Below are positions 42,775-51,455 of a DNA stretch of 64,000 nt, piece by piece. The DNA lies in assembly GCF_017068395.1 (NCBI RefSeq), contig NZ_CP070619.1, forward strand, positions 8,494,001 through 8,558,000, in the 5' to 3' direction. A program made the translations under genes and the position numbers. The first letter of the stretch is position 1. Each line of letters opens with the position of its first letter. The notes beneath the pieces are model-generated. The model did not search any database, was not told the DNA's origin, and saw nothing but the letters and a program-made list of their open reading frames with translations. Source of the DNA: Rhodococcus pseudokoreensis. GTDB lineage: Bacteria > Actinomycetota > Actinomycetes > Mycobacteriales > Mycobacteriaceae.

Positions 42775-42813
42775 CTAGTACTACAGTCGCGTTTAGGGCG
42801 ACTGTAGTACTAG
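42775..42813. terminator. strong inverted repeat after GH43-like gene
   Basis: A 16-bp perfect stem (ctagtactacagtcgc at 42775-42790; complement at 42798-42813) with a 7-nt loop gtttagg lies 7 nt after the GH43-like stop. It can act as a terminator; there is no U-tract. Confidence 0.65.
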
Positions 42814-42906
42814 GTAACGGTTCCGCCGTCTGCAATTAGAAATCCGGATCTGTGCACGTTGCCGATCGGTCACCGGTCATCGAGAAGACGGCGAGCACCT
42901 ACCTGC

Positions 42907-42937
42907 CTTACGATACTTACACTCGCTGTATCGTAAG
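42907..42937. promoter_or_regulatory. TetR-type palindromic operator
   Basis: A 10-bp inverted repeat, cttacgatac (42907-42916) and gtatcgtaag (42928-42937), with an 11-nt AT-rich spacer. TetR-family operators overlapping their own promoters often look like this. An ATG (42966) follows 29 nt later and begins MRDESVNAGHKRDRIVN, which resembles a TetR N-terminus, but no intact TetR gene follows. The antitoxin gene begins in the same frame 170 bp on. Confidence 0.5.
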
Positions 42938-43139
42938 AAACGTAGTGGCGGGGTTGGAGCGGATCATGAGGGACGAAAGCGTCAACGCAGGTCACAAGCG
43001 CGATCGGATTGTGAATCGGAGCGCGGGTTCCGGACGGTTCGGGTCGAAGGCTGCGGCCCGGTGGCCTGGCCGTACCGGTGTCGCCGCTGGTCGTTCCCTG
43101 CCCGTCCCGTCACCGGCGGTTCGTGGTGGAAACCGTGTC

Positions 43140-43979
43140 ATGGCGGAGCCGCGGATCGCCGTTGGCCGGGCGGCCGGCGCCCTGGTCCGGGAGCTCCCGA
43201 AGAGCCCACTGGAATGGCAGCGGGAGATTACCAGCGTGGTGTCTTCGTTCGAGGGTGCGTCGCGTCGTCCGTCCGGTGGTATCGAGGTCGACTTCGAGTT
43301 TCGGTTCGATCTTCGTGCGACGGGGCTGGCGCTGCCCTGGCTCACCGACGCTTTCCGAACCGCACTGGACGCCGCGAATCTCTCCGACGCCAGTGGTGTG
43401 GTGATGCGGGCGTTGTTCGACACTAGTGATACCGATGTGGTCACCATCCAGTTGCGGCGGCTGCCACGTGCCACCCGTGCCGTCGTCGCCGAGGGCGCCG
43501 GTGGTGCCCGGGCATCGCGTTCCGCACGTGGTCTCGCCGATCAGGGCTCGACCGGAGGCGATGCGGTCGAACTGGAAACCGCGACAGGCAACCTCACCTA
43601 CGAGTCTCCGCTCTCCTTGTCCTCCGAGGCGATTTCCTCGATGGAAGTCTCCGAGATCCTCTCACCGTCGGGGAATGTGAATCGGGCACTGGCCAACGCC
43701 AAGCGGAAGGCTCATCAACTCCTCGGGTTGAAGGTCGGCAACCAGTATCGGTACCCGCTGTTCCAATTCGACCGCGAGCGCAAACAAATCCGCCCCGTCG
43801 CCGAATCTGCCAACCGGCTCATGGAGAGCGACCTCGACCCGTGGGGAACCCTGGACTGGTGGTTCACCGAGAACCCACTGATCGACGACCAGCGGCCGGT
43901 GGACCGCCTGATCGCGCAGACGCTGACGGACGCCGAGGTGCAGCTGATGGTGGCTGCCGAGCAGATGGGCATGGACTGA
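43140..43979 (+). CDS. MbcA/ParS/Xre-type antitoxin with long N-terminal extension
   Basis: A 279-residue protein. The C-terminus holds the toxin-binding domain of RES-Xre antitoxins (DUF2384): DPWGTLDWWFTENPLIDDQRPVDRLIAQ near 236-260. Upstream (180-220) is a region with NRALANAKRKAHQLLGLKVGNQYRYPLFQFD. The N-terminal 150 residues (GALVRELPKSPLEWQREITSVV and a beta-rich EVDFEFRFDLRAT) form an extra domain not found in short MbcA proteins. ATG 43140 is chosen; the frame is also open from 42966. It should neutralise a RES toxin by blocking its active site. The toxin gene follows 4 nt later but is broken. Confidence 0.8.
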   Translation: MAEPRIAVGRAAGALVRELPKSPLEWQREITSVVSSFEGASRRPSGGIEVDFEFRFDLRATGLALPWLTDAFRTALDAANLSDASGVVMRALFDTSDTDVVTIQLRRLPRATRAVVAEGAGGARASRSARGLADQGSTGGDAVELETATGNLTYESPLSLSSEAISSMEVSEILSPSGNVNRALANAKRKAHQLLGLKVGNQYRYPLFQFDRERKQIRPVAESANRLMESDLDPWGTLDWWFTENPLIDDQRPVDRLIAQTLTDAEVQLMVAAEQMGMD

Positions 43980-43983
43980 CCGG

Positions 43984-44646
43984 GTGAGTGAGCGCTACAA
44001 CGGCCGGCCCCCGCAGACCCGGGTGATCCGCGCGGGCACCGCACTGCACCGAATTTCGGGGACCGGATCTCCGTACCCGCCGAACTCGTTCAACAGGAGC
44101 GGCATCCGCGCACTCGGTGACTCGCTGCAAGGGCGGTTCGAGCCGATCGACGACTCCCACGGCGGATACCTGTAGGTGGCGCTGTCCCTCGCCGGAGCGG
44201 TCGCGGAAGGCATCCTCCGCGACATCCCCATCCCGCGGTCGGGGATCGTGCGCCGGAAGCGGCTCGCGGACAAGACGCACACCAAGATGGTCCTGGGCCG
44301 CGACGTCACCGTGGCCTCCCTGCTGGACGGTGACCTCCGGTCCCTGAACCTGTCAGGGACCTCGGCCGGTTGCGACCGCTCCGCGTACGCCTGGTCCCGA
44401 ACCACCTGTCACCAGATCCTCGACACTGACCCGAACACGGACGGCGTGATCTACCGTTGCCGCAACAACCCCGCCGAACTCGCCCTGATGCTCCTTGACC
44501 GCGGACCTCTGGACTCGACCGCACTCACTATCGCCGAATCCAACGACGTGCTGACCGACCCGGGCACCTTCGACGAGGTGATCAAGGTCCTCGACGAGGT
44601 CCACCACCTGAAATACGTGGGTGCGGGCAGCGCCCGGCTCCCATAG
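43984..44646 (+). pseudogene. RES-family NAD+-degrading toxin gene with in-frame TAG
   Basis: The frame from GTG 43984 reads VIRAGTALHRISGTGSPYPPN (RES Arg motif), then GGYL, TAG at 44173-44175, VALSLAGAVAEGILRDIPIP (motif with the catalytic Glu) and YAWSRTTCHQI (Ser region). These are the R-E-S motifs of toxins such as MbcT that destroy NAD+. Total 221 codons is the normal length, so only one codon is wrong, probably an original Tyr (TAC/TAT). A GTG just after the stop could restart, but would lack the Arg motif. The toxin should be inactive. Confidence 0.85.
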
Positions 44647-44844
44647 CTCGACTCTCACTCGCGGCTCGGGCGCAGTTCGATTCACCGTGGCGCCAAGCCG
44701 ATATTCGGATTAACTTGCAGAGCAGGTTGATTCAATGCGTCGCACGAGATGTCGCCTGAGTTCAACTCGCTGGACGATGCACTCACGTAGCCCTTCAAAG
44801 GCAAAGCCTGAATTCTCTGCAAGGAGGCGCCAGCGACATCGACA

Positions 44845-45069
44845 CTACGGCTGTTCTGACGCGTCAGCGGTGGGCGGGACGGGATGACTGATCTGTTCGT
44901 CGAGGATGTCGCCGTGGCCGGCGTGACGCGCGAAGTGCTCGATCGCGAGCAGGTAGATAAACCGCAGGTTGACGTCGCCGAGGCGACGGTACAGGACTGC
45001 CAAGACGTGCTGAAACCAGATCCGTTCGGTGACTGCGGCATGCTCGAGCAATAGATCGTCCACCGACAC
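44845..45069 (-). pseudogene. DinB/DUF664 fragment
   Basis: A 74-residue frame from GTG 45069 contains SVDDLLLEHAAVTERIWFQHVL and later NLRFIYLLAIEHFARHAGHGDILDEQI, the N- and C-terminal parts of DinB/DUF664 proteins (metal-binding helices, C-terminal H-x2-H). The middle of the domain is missing, so it looks like an internal deletion. The 200 bp between it and the RES gene hold nothing recognised. Confidence 0.65.
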
Positions 45070-45352
45070 CGAGGCAGCGGGGCGCTACTCTGCGTGTGTA
45101 TGAAGAACACCGTCTCGATCGAGATCGCCCTGCCACGGGAGACAGTGGTACAGCTGCTCGCCGATTCGGCACACCTGCCGAAGTGGCTGCGGGGTCTGGT
45201 GCTGCACGAGCCACTCAGTGGGGCGCACGGCCAGGTCGGTACCAAATCGCGGGTCGTGATGCAGATGGGGAAGCAGAAGATCGAGTGCACCGAGACCATC
45301 ACGCGTCGGGAACCTGCAGACCTGCGCGGGATCCCGAAAGGGAGCGTCGTTC

Positions 45353-45360
45353 ACTTCGAC
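45353..45360. repeat. left target-site duplication of the IS256-type element
   Basis: acttcgac, identical to 46741-46748 on the other side of the element. Confidence 0.9.
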
Positions 45361-46740
45361 GGGAGTGTCCGATTAACGGTGGATCCGACCTCGGCGTCGG
45401 TTAGTCACCGTTCGGGGTGATGCGGCCTTCGAAGGTGATTGCGAACGCGTTGAGCGCTGGCTTCCACCTCATCACCCATCGTGCCTTACCCTTCCCGGTG
45501 GGGTCCAGAGCCCGTGTGGCGAGATACAGACATTTCAGGGCTGCTTGCTCGGTCGGGAAGTGTCCACGGGCCCTTATCGCGCGCCTGTAACGGGCGTTGA
45601 CGGACTCGATTGCGTTTGTCGAGCAGATGACTCGTCTGATCTCGACGTCATAGTCCAGGAACGGCACGAACTCTGTCCACGCGTTTCCCCACATCCGTAC
45701 GATCGCCGGATACCGCGCGCCCCACTTCCCGGCGAATTCATCGAATCGTTCCTTGGCCGCCGACTCGGACGGTGCCGTGTAGACCGGTCTGAGATCACGC
45801 GCCATCTCATCCCAGTACTGCCGGGCAGCGAACCGAAAGGTGTTGCGTATCAGATGAATAATGCAGGTCTGCACCACTGCGAGTTCCCACACCGTGTTGA
45901 TGGCATCGGGCAATCCCTTCAACCCGTCACACACCACGATGCAGACGTCGGCGACACCGCGGTTCTTGATCTCCGTGAGCACTGAGAGCCAGAACTTCGC
46001 ACCCTCACCACCGTCGCCGGCCCACACACCCAGAATGTCGCGTTCGCCGTTGACGGTGACCCCGATCGCGACGTACATCGGCCGGTTCGTGACCTGCCCA
46101 TCCCGCACTTTCACGTGAATCGCATCGATGAAGATCACGGGGTACACCCGGTCCAACGGACGGTTCTGCCAGTCGGTCATCTCGCCGACGACCTTGTCGG
46201 TGATGCGCGAGATGGTGTCCTTCGACACCGTCGCTCCGTAAATATCCTGGAAGTGGGCAGAGACCTCACCGGTAGTTAAACCCTTTGCTGTCAAGGATAA
46301 TACGATCTCATCGATACCGGTCAGCCGACGTTGACGCTTCTTGACGATCTGCGGCGCGAACGAGGAATCAGTATCCCTCGGGACATCGATTTCCACAGGT
46401 CCGATCTCGGTCAGCACCGTCTTCGTCCGGGTGCCGTTGCGTGAGTTCCCGCTCCCGCGGCCGGCGGCGTCGTGTTTCTCGTAGCCAAGGTGCTCGGTCA
46501 TCTCCGCGTCCAGCGCGGTTTCGAGGACGTTCTTGGTGAGCTGATTCAATAGCCCGTCCGGGCCCATCAAATCCACCCCCTGCTCCTTGGCCTGGGCCAG
46601 GAGTTGCTCGGCCAACTGCTTCTGATCCACTTCGGTCGCTGCCATGGGATCCAGTGTTTCGGTCATCATCGATCCTTCCCGCCAAGCAGCAGCTCGGCGT
46701 GTCGAACCAAGATCAGATCAACCGTTATTCAGACAGTCCC
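45361..46740 (-). mobile_element. complete IS256-family insertion sequence (1380 bp)
   Basis: The element is bounded by imperfect inverted repeats of about 30 bp: gggagtgtccgattaacggt at 45361 and, on the other strand from 46740, gggactgtctgaataacggt. It holds one transposase gene and is flanked by 8-bp duplications acttcgac (45353-45360 and 46741-46748), the target length typical of IS256. Intact ends, one full-length transposase and matching duplications show a recent single insertion. Confidence 0.95.
45401..46669 (-). CDS. IS256-family transposase
   Basis: A 422-residue mutator-type transposase with the DDE triad in its usual context: VIFIDAIHVKV (first Asp), VVCDGLKGLP (second Asp) and STNAIESVNARYR (Glu). 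A CxxH-like TCIIHLIRN helix lies between. GLTTGEVSAHFQDIYG is the family's N-terminal DNA-binding helix pair. Full length with no stops, so it should be active. It fills almost the whole element. Confidence 0.95.
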   Translation of the reverse strand: MMTETLDPMAATEVDQKQLAEQLLAQAKEQGVDLMGPDGLLNQLTKNVLETALDAEMTEHLGYEKHDAAGRGSGNSRNGTRTKTVLTEIGPVEIDVPRDTDSSFAPQIVKKRQRRLTGIDEIVLSLTAKGLTTGEVSAHFQDIYGATVSKDTISRITDKVVGEMTDWQNRPLDRVYPVIFIDAIHVKVRDGQVTNRPMYVAIGVTVNGERDILGVWAGDGGEGAKFWLSVLTEIKNRGVADVCIVVCDGLKGLPDAINTVWELAVVQTCIIHLIRNTFRFAARQYWDEMARDLRPVYTAPSESAAKERFDEFAGKWGARYPAIVRMWGNAWTEFVPFLDYDVEIRRVICSTNAIESVNARYRRAIRARGHFPTEQAALKCLYLATRALDPTGKGKARWVMRWKPALNAFAITFEGRITPNGD

Positions 46741-46748
46741 ACTTCGAC
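46741..46748. repeat. right target-site duplication of the IS256-type element
   Basis: acttcgac, identical to 45353-45360. Confidence 0.9.
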
Positions 46749-47085
46749 CGCGAGATCGTCGGTGAGGGCATGTGGAGCGCCGTGCGAGACCGGCTGACCG
46801 AAGCCGGTCCGGAGACGACGCTCTGGGTGAGCGAGAGCGAATACCGGTTCAGCGGCTTGCTGATGCGGCTAGTGGGGCTCTTGATGCCTGGCGCCTTCCG
46901 CAAGCAGTCGCAACAGCACATGCAGGACTTCAAGGCGTTCGCCGAGCAGGGAAAGGACGTCCGCGAATCGAAGGACTGATTTACGATCACTGCTCGTCGC
47001 CCGAAGAGTGGGGAGAAGCCAGAGCTGACGGCGGGCCGACCACTGTCGGGAACGTGCTCGGGGCGGGGTGAGCGGGTGGAGCGGG

Positions 47086-48189
47086 TCAGCTGGTCGGGAC
47101 CGGCGGCGCCAGCGGCGCCGAGGAAGGCTCCTGCGACGGCTGCTGGGTGGGTGGCTCTGTCGGGTTGTTCGGTGGGACAGGCAGGGGTGGTTGTGTGGTC
47201 GGGTTGTCCGGCGGCGGCGCGGGGAGTGGCAGTTGTGGGGTCGGGGTGTCGGACGGGACGGGCAGGGGCGGCTGCGGAGGCGGGACCATCGTGATGGGGG
47301 GTTCCGGGTTGGTGGACGGCAGCGTCTCGGGCGGGAGTGTGAGGGTCGTCGTGGGTAGCGGCGGCGGTGAAGTGGGCAGCAGTTCGGGGGGCTGAAGATC
47401 CGTCGGCAGGGTTCCCGGCAGCTGCTCGATTCCCGGAGCTGTCGTGGAACCGGGTGTTCCCGGAACGGTGGCAGGCAGTTCAGCGGTCTGCGTTGGCGCG
47501 TCGGTGGTGGTGGTACCGGGCGTCGTCGTCGCGGCCGGCGGCGTGGTCGGGGACATCTTCTCGACCTCCGCGGCCAGCTTCGCCCGCCACACGTCGAGTT
47601 CGTTGCGCATGTCGGCGTCGCGCACCCCGCCCGCACGATCGGCGGCACCGTCGAGCAGGTTCTTCGCCGACTCCGCGTCTCCCACGGCGATCAGCCGCTC
47701 GGCCTCCTGCAGTTGCGACGTGGTGTCGATCTGCGCGACGGTCGAATCGGCCTGCTGGCTGAACACGACCGACTTGACGCTCCACAGCGGATCGCCGGGT
47801 TCGGCGTCGTACGAGAATATGGTGGCACCGCCCATGACGACCGCGATCGCGGCGGCAGCGCCCGCGATGGGTCGCAACAGGCGGAGCTTGCCGCGGGCGG
47901 CGCCGCGTGCGGAACGAACGTTGTCCGAGGCGTCGATCGCCGCGATCACGTCGTCGAGCAGCGGCCCGGTCGGCATCGGCGTCGACACGATGTCGGCACG
48001 CCAATTGGTCAGCAGAAGCGCGAGCTCGTACTGCTCCGGCGAATCCGTTGCGACGGGACCGCCACCGGCGATCGCATCGATCAGCGCATCGTCGCGGCGC
48101 ACAGCCGTGACGTCCACCGGTGCGTCGTCTCCTGGGAGGTCGGCATCGGGATTGCCGTTGCGATCGGAGCTCCTAGCCAAGCCTCTCAC
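47086..48189 (-). CDS. rsdA: anti-sigma-D factor RsdA
   Basis: A 367-residue membrane anti-sigma factor. The N-terminal cytosolic part holds the sigma-binding segment (VTAVRRDDALIDAIAGGGPV and YELALLLTNWRADIV, about 28-70). One membrane helix follows (LLRPIAGAAAAIAVVMGGAT, about 105-127) and then a helical extracytoplasmic domain and a long Pro/Thr-rich tail. The actinobacterial RsdA normally binds SigD and is cleaved by ClpP-type proteases under stress. GTG 48189 overlaps the sigD TGA (GTGA), the normal coupled arrangement, but the sigD gene beside it is broken. Confidence 0.9.
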   Translation of the reverse strand: MRGLARSSDRNGNPDADLPGDDAPVDVTAVRRDDALIDAIAGGGPVATDSPEQYELALLLTNWRADIVSTPMPTGPLLDDVIAAIDASDNVRSARGAARGKLRLLRPIAGAAAAIAVVMGGATIFSYDAEPGDPLWSVKSVVFSQQADSTVAQIDTTSQLQEAERLIAVGDAESAKNLLDGAADRAGGVRDADMRNELDVWRAKLAAEVEKMSPTTPPAATTTPGTTTTDAPTQTAELPATVPGTPGSTTAPGIEQLPGTLPTDLQPPELLPTSPPPLPTTTLTLPPETLPSTNPEPPITMVPPPQPPLPVPSDTPTPQLPLPAPPPDNPTTQPPLPVPPNNPTEPPTQQPSQEPSSAPLAPPVPTS

Positions 48190-48420
48190 CTGCCCTCGTC
48201 ACTTGCGATGGCTTCGTGTCGAGCCGCGCGAACAGCTCTTGCGGTACTACCCACGGTCGGGGCCCGTCTCCTCGGCTGACATACCGACTACGAGGTGGAG
48301 CATGTCTTCCGGTGCCTTTCCGGCAGCGTGCTCAGCAGTTCGTTCATCTGCCTGCTCGCCTTGCGAGTCCAGCGCCCTCTGGTCGGGTCCGTCATCGTTG
48401 ACTTCGTCATCTGGTTTGTC
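48186..48420 (-). pseudogene. sigD: decayed sigD (ECF sigma factor) 3' end
   Basis: Region 4 of an ECF sigma factor can be read in pieces: PDQRALDSQGEQ, then MNELLSTLPERHR (M at 48347), then DMLHLVVGMSAEET in another frame, then VGSTARAVRAARHEAIAS back in the first frame, with TGA at 48186 overlapping the rsdA GTG. Frameshifts separate the pieces. Region 2 is not found upstream; the sequence from 48420 to 49389 is non-coding. The gene is truncated and frameshifted. Confidence 0.75.
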
Positions 48421-49389
48421 GGCGCCGGGGTCCGATTTGTTACCGCACGTTAGGGAGGGTGACAAGAAATCGGAGCCCTCCACGTCGGTTGTGGGTCTGG
48501 TGTTGGTTCGAACGCAGTCGGTTGCCGCAGGACCACACCCGTTCTCTGTGGGCCGACCCCGGCGCACTCGGGCGGTCCTGAGGCCCTGGGCCGGGGTCGA
48601 CGTTTGCAAGGGCATCGCTTCGTCGGGGTGGACGATCCTCCTCGTTGGATTATTCCACCGTTGGCCGGTAGCTGGCGAGGCTCAGCAGTTTCGCACCCCC
48701 GGGGGGCGAAGACGCCGTTGATGGGCGGCAGAGGTTGTCGTCTTGGTCGGAGCCGAGGTCAAGTCGCCGGACTGCAGCCGCCGCCGACGACGACGGTGGC
48801 CGCGCGCATGCTGCGCTTCGCAGTCCTCACGGCGGGGTTCTACGGCCTACCCCGACGTCGACGGTGCGCTGGGAGTTACTGACCTCCTCCCAACGGATCG
48901 GACTGGGTATGCCTTCGCCGCTCGCTGTGGCCGGCAACGATGCCGCACGGCGACGGACTCATCTTCTGGCTGCTGATCCACATGTCACCCGTGCAGATCG
49001 GAGTTTCCCTCGGCCGGATACGCGCTCGGATTTGAAGCGCAGGCGCTCTCGGCCTTTCATGCTCAACTCGGTGAGTACTTTTCGCACACGCCAGCGACCG
49101 CGGATCGGCGATTACGTCCACCCTGATCCCGCGGACGGCGGCGGACCTCGATGTGTGCGCTATCGCCCGGGGCACCGTTTGTGCGCCTTCATTAGGGAAG
49201 CGAACCGACCGTGACTTTCCTCCGGCCGCAGACCATGATGGAACCAACCGGTCTTGTCGAGAAATTTGTGTCATCGCGTGATGCTGGAATGGGCCAGGCA
49301 AGAGGCTGTCTCATAACCCATGTTGGCGAGTTGCCCGGCGTCCGGTCTCGATGTCCGGAACGCGCAAGTCCGCAACCTGGAGGTCCGCA
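48421..49389. other. gene-free, degenerate interval
   Basis: About 970 bp contain no frame with convincing coding character. Frames on both strands are Arg/Ser-rich and lack ribosome sites. Possible debris includes PWAGVDVCKG on the plus strand (48588-48617), which recalls the start of IS110 transposases, but the match is too short to call. The region looks like eroded accessory DNA. Confidence 0.45.
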
Positions 49390-49803
49390 ATGGCTGACTA
49401 CAACAGCGTCGTTTCGTTGTCCCGCGCGGAATTTGAGCAGTCGGGGCCGAGTGAGGCCGAACTCGAAGACGAAACCAAGTCAACGAAATCCGATGACGAA
49501 GATATTGCACGGATGGAGCGGCTCCTGGATCTGCGGGAAGGCATGCTGGCCGGTGATCGGTATTACCTGGAAAGAATGTACTGCCGATGCGGACGTTTGC
49601 TCACGATGTACGATTTCGTGTTCACCGGACTGGTGGATGGCGGCCACTCGAAGTCGCTGATCGTGCATACATTTGTCGGAAATAAACTTGTTGTCAACGA
49701 GCCGCGACGCATCAGATGTTCGGCGTGTGGCGAAATCGCGCGGCATAGCCCGTGGTACCGGATGCCGCAGAGCTATGGTTGCAGGCCGGCCCATCTGGAA
49801 TAG
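49390..49803 (+). CDS. hypothetical putative zinc-binding protein
   Basis: A 137-residue protein with ATG 49390 set by GGAGG 6 nt upstream. The N-terminal half is acidic and helical (SEAELEDETKSTKSDDEDIARMERLLDLREGMLAGDRYYLERM). The C-terminal half carries two cysteine pairs, MYCRCGRL and IRCSACGEIARH, spaced like a zinc ribbon. The base composition is less GC-rich than neighbours, a sign of transfer. I do not recognise a family. It lies alone in the decayed stretch. Confidence 0.6.
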   Translation: MADYNSVVSLSRAEFEQSGPSEAELEDETKSTKSDDEDIARMERLLDLREGMLAGDRYYLERMYCRCGRLLTMYDFVFTGLVDGGHSKSLIVHTFVGNKLVVNEPRRIRCSACGEIARHSPWYRMPQSYGCRPAHLE

Positions 49804-49812
49804 AGTCAAACC

Positions 49813-49828
49813 TCCCGCACGTGCGGGA
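49813..49828. repeat. 16-bp perfect palindrome
   Basis: tcccgcacgtgcggga, 9 nt after the zinc-binding gene's stop. With no loop it may form a short terminator stem or be a protein-binding site. Confidence 0.4.
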
Positions 49829-49965
49829 AGCCTAGCCTTCCGAGTGTCGAAATCGCCTGTTGGTGCCCTGTTCATTCGACATCTGGTCACCGATCCGTTG
49901 TCCGGGCATCTTCTGCGCGGATTTCGCATCGTAGGGATGGTGCAGAGACGATTTCGATGTGAGCG

Positions 49966-50174
49966 GTGACGTGGCGGGTGACGATGGTGGTCATGCTCGC
50001 GGTACCGATTGCACTCATAACCCTGTTGGCGGTGCTCACTGGCGTGGGTGAGTATCGCCGAACCGACAACAAGATGGGCTGGTCATTGTTGGCTGTGTCG
50101 TATTTCCAGCCGTCTGGATTGCCTGGTACGTCCGCGACGATTTCGGCCAAGCGACACGGGCGCACCCTGCCTGA
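49966..50174 (+). pseudogene. small two-helix membrane protein, frameshifted
   Basis: From GTG 49966 the frame reads MTWRVTMVVMLAVPIALITL, LAVLTGVGEYRRTDNKMGWSLLAV and then loses sense. A shift near 50095-50100 gives VFPAVWIAWYVRDDFGQATR ending AHPA at TGA 50172. The joined product is a 68-residue two-helix protein of the PLDc_N-like type. One base gained or lost accounts for it; a sequencing error is possible. Confidence 0.6.
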
Positions 50175-50207
50175 CTTGCTGCAGCCCGGTAGCCGATCAG
50201 CGATCGT

Positions 50208-51368
50208 CTAGCGACCTGTGCGGCGCCGACGATCCGCGGGCCAGGGGCCACCCCGGAGCGGCCGGTCTGCGAGCGTGCGTTTTTCGTTGTCGCGGAACCG
50301 TGGTTCGTAGTGGTGAAAGAACACCTTGCCGACCAGGTCGCGTCGACTGCGGACGCCGGTCTTGTCGAAGATGCTCTCGAGATGTTTTTGGACGGTGTAC
50401 GCAGACACGGAGAGTGCGGCCGAGATCTGCGAGGTCGACGCCCCTTGCAGTACCATCGCGGTGACTTCCCTCTCGCGCTCGGTCAGCCCGTAGGCCGACA
50501 TCAGCAGGGGGTAGAGCCGGCTGGGGTGCGCGGGCTCGACGATCACCGCGATCCGCTGGCGGCCGGTCGACGCCAGGCACGCACCGTGCAGCACCAGCCA
50601 CGCTCCGGAGCGGGAGAGCACCCGTGAGAGCGCGACCTCGCCGACGTGATCGCGGTCTTCCGCGGAACGCAGCACTCGGCCGGCGAGAGCGATCACGGCG
50701 GCCGGCAACTCGCCGCGATCCCAGTTCCCGCCGGGAAGATCCGCCATCCACCGGTCGACACCCGGAGTGGCCGATTCGACGTCCCAATTGTGGTCGAGGA
50801 CGAGCAGGCCCGGCGAATCGGAATACTCCGGCTCCTCCGCCTGCCCGTACAGCAACGCACGTCGGGCGCCGCCGGCGAGGATCGGCGAAATCTCACGGAG
50901 GAAAGACTTCTCAATGTCGGTGAACCGGGGCATGCCCTCGTCCCGGTAGAGCGACAGCGCTCCCCAGGTCTCGCCGGAGCGGGTGCGCAGTCGGACGATC
51001 AACTCCTGATCGCCACCGAGTGTGCGGTTCCGACGCCAACGCGGGCTCTGCGACGGATCCCCCTCGGTTGCGTCGTGCAGCGTGGAAATCCCCGTGGCCG
51101 AACGCATCACGTCGGGTACCGATTGGACGTCGTCCTCGTAGTACTCGGCGGCCAGCCACTCGTTGGGGAACTCGTCCATGCCGAAGTGATAGTGGCTGGT
51201 CATCAGCAACGACGACGGGTCGACGGTGAACCAGCACGGCGTCCAGTAGTACGGGACCACCCCGGCCACGATGTCCGACGCGTCCTGCCACAACGCGACG
51301 AGGCCGCACGGTGCGGCGCACACTCGTGCGATCTTGTCGGCCGCGCACTGCACGGAATCCGTGCTCAC
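50208..51368 (-). CDS. LuxR-family transcriptional regulator
   Basis: A 386-residue protein with a large N-terminal sensor (about 1-300; GAF-like, with TLGGDQELIVRLRTRSGETWGALSLYRD) and a C-terminal LuxR HTH (LTEREREVTAMVLQGASTSQISAALSVSAYTVQKHLESIFDKTGVRSRRDL, about 300-350). A basic tail of 30 residues follows. GTG 51368 is read. It diverges from the Ddn-like/MBL pair with 87 bp between, so it probably controls those genes. The signal is unknown. Confidence 0.9.
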   Translation of the reverse strand: MSTDSVQCAADKIARVCAAPCGLVALWQDASDIVAGVVPYYWTPCWFTVDPSSLLMTSHYHFGMDEFPNEWLAAEYYEDDVQSVPDVMRSATGISTLHDATEGDPSQSPRWRRNRTLGGDQELIVRLRTRSGETWGALSLYRDEGMPRFTDIEKSFLREISPILAGGARRALLYGQAEEPEYSDSPGLLVLDHNWDVESATPGVDRWMADLPGGNWDRGELPAAVIALAGRVLRSAEDRDHVGEVALSRVLSRSGAWLVLHGACLASTGRQRIAVIVEPAHPSRLYPLLMSAYGLTEREREVTAMVLQGASTSQISAALSVSAYTVQKHLESIFDKTGVRSRRDLVGKVFFHHYEPRFRDNEKRTLADRPLRGGPWPADRRRRTGR

Positions 51369-51455
51369 CCGTCCATCCTAGGAGCCCGGACCGAACGCCG
51401 GAAATACCAGAAATCTGGAATGGTGCCCCCGCCGTGCCGGGCCTAGCGTCGGGGC

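Larger units (their letters stand above)
45100..46979 (+). pseudogene. SRPBCC-family gene split by IS256-type insertion
   Basis: The 5' part (45100-45360) encodes 87 residues, VSIEIALPRETVVQLLADSA through GSVVHFD. The 3' part (46749-46979) continues in frame with REIVGEGMWSAVRDRLTEAG and ends QGKDVRESKD. Removing the element plus one target copy restores a 163-residue START/SRPBCC protein. These proteins bind hydrophobic ligands. The gene is interrupted but otherwise undamaged, so the insertion is recent. Confidence 0.9.

Noticed and set aside
43984..44646. Stop-codon recoding (read-through) in the RES gene
   Set aside because: Neighbouring broken genes use other stop codons and show no shared downstream element, so ordinary decay is simpler.
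48588..48617. IS110-type transposase remnant (PWAGVDVCKG)
   Set aside because: Ten residues only, with no further family motif in the same or other frames.
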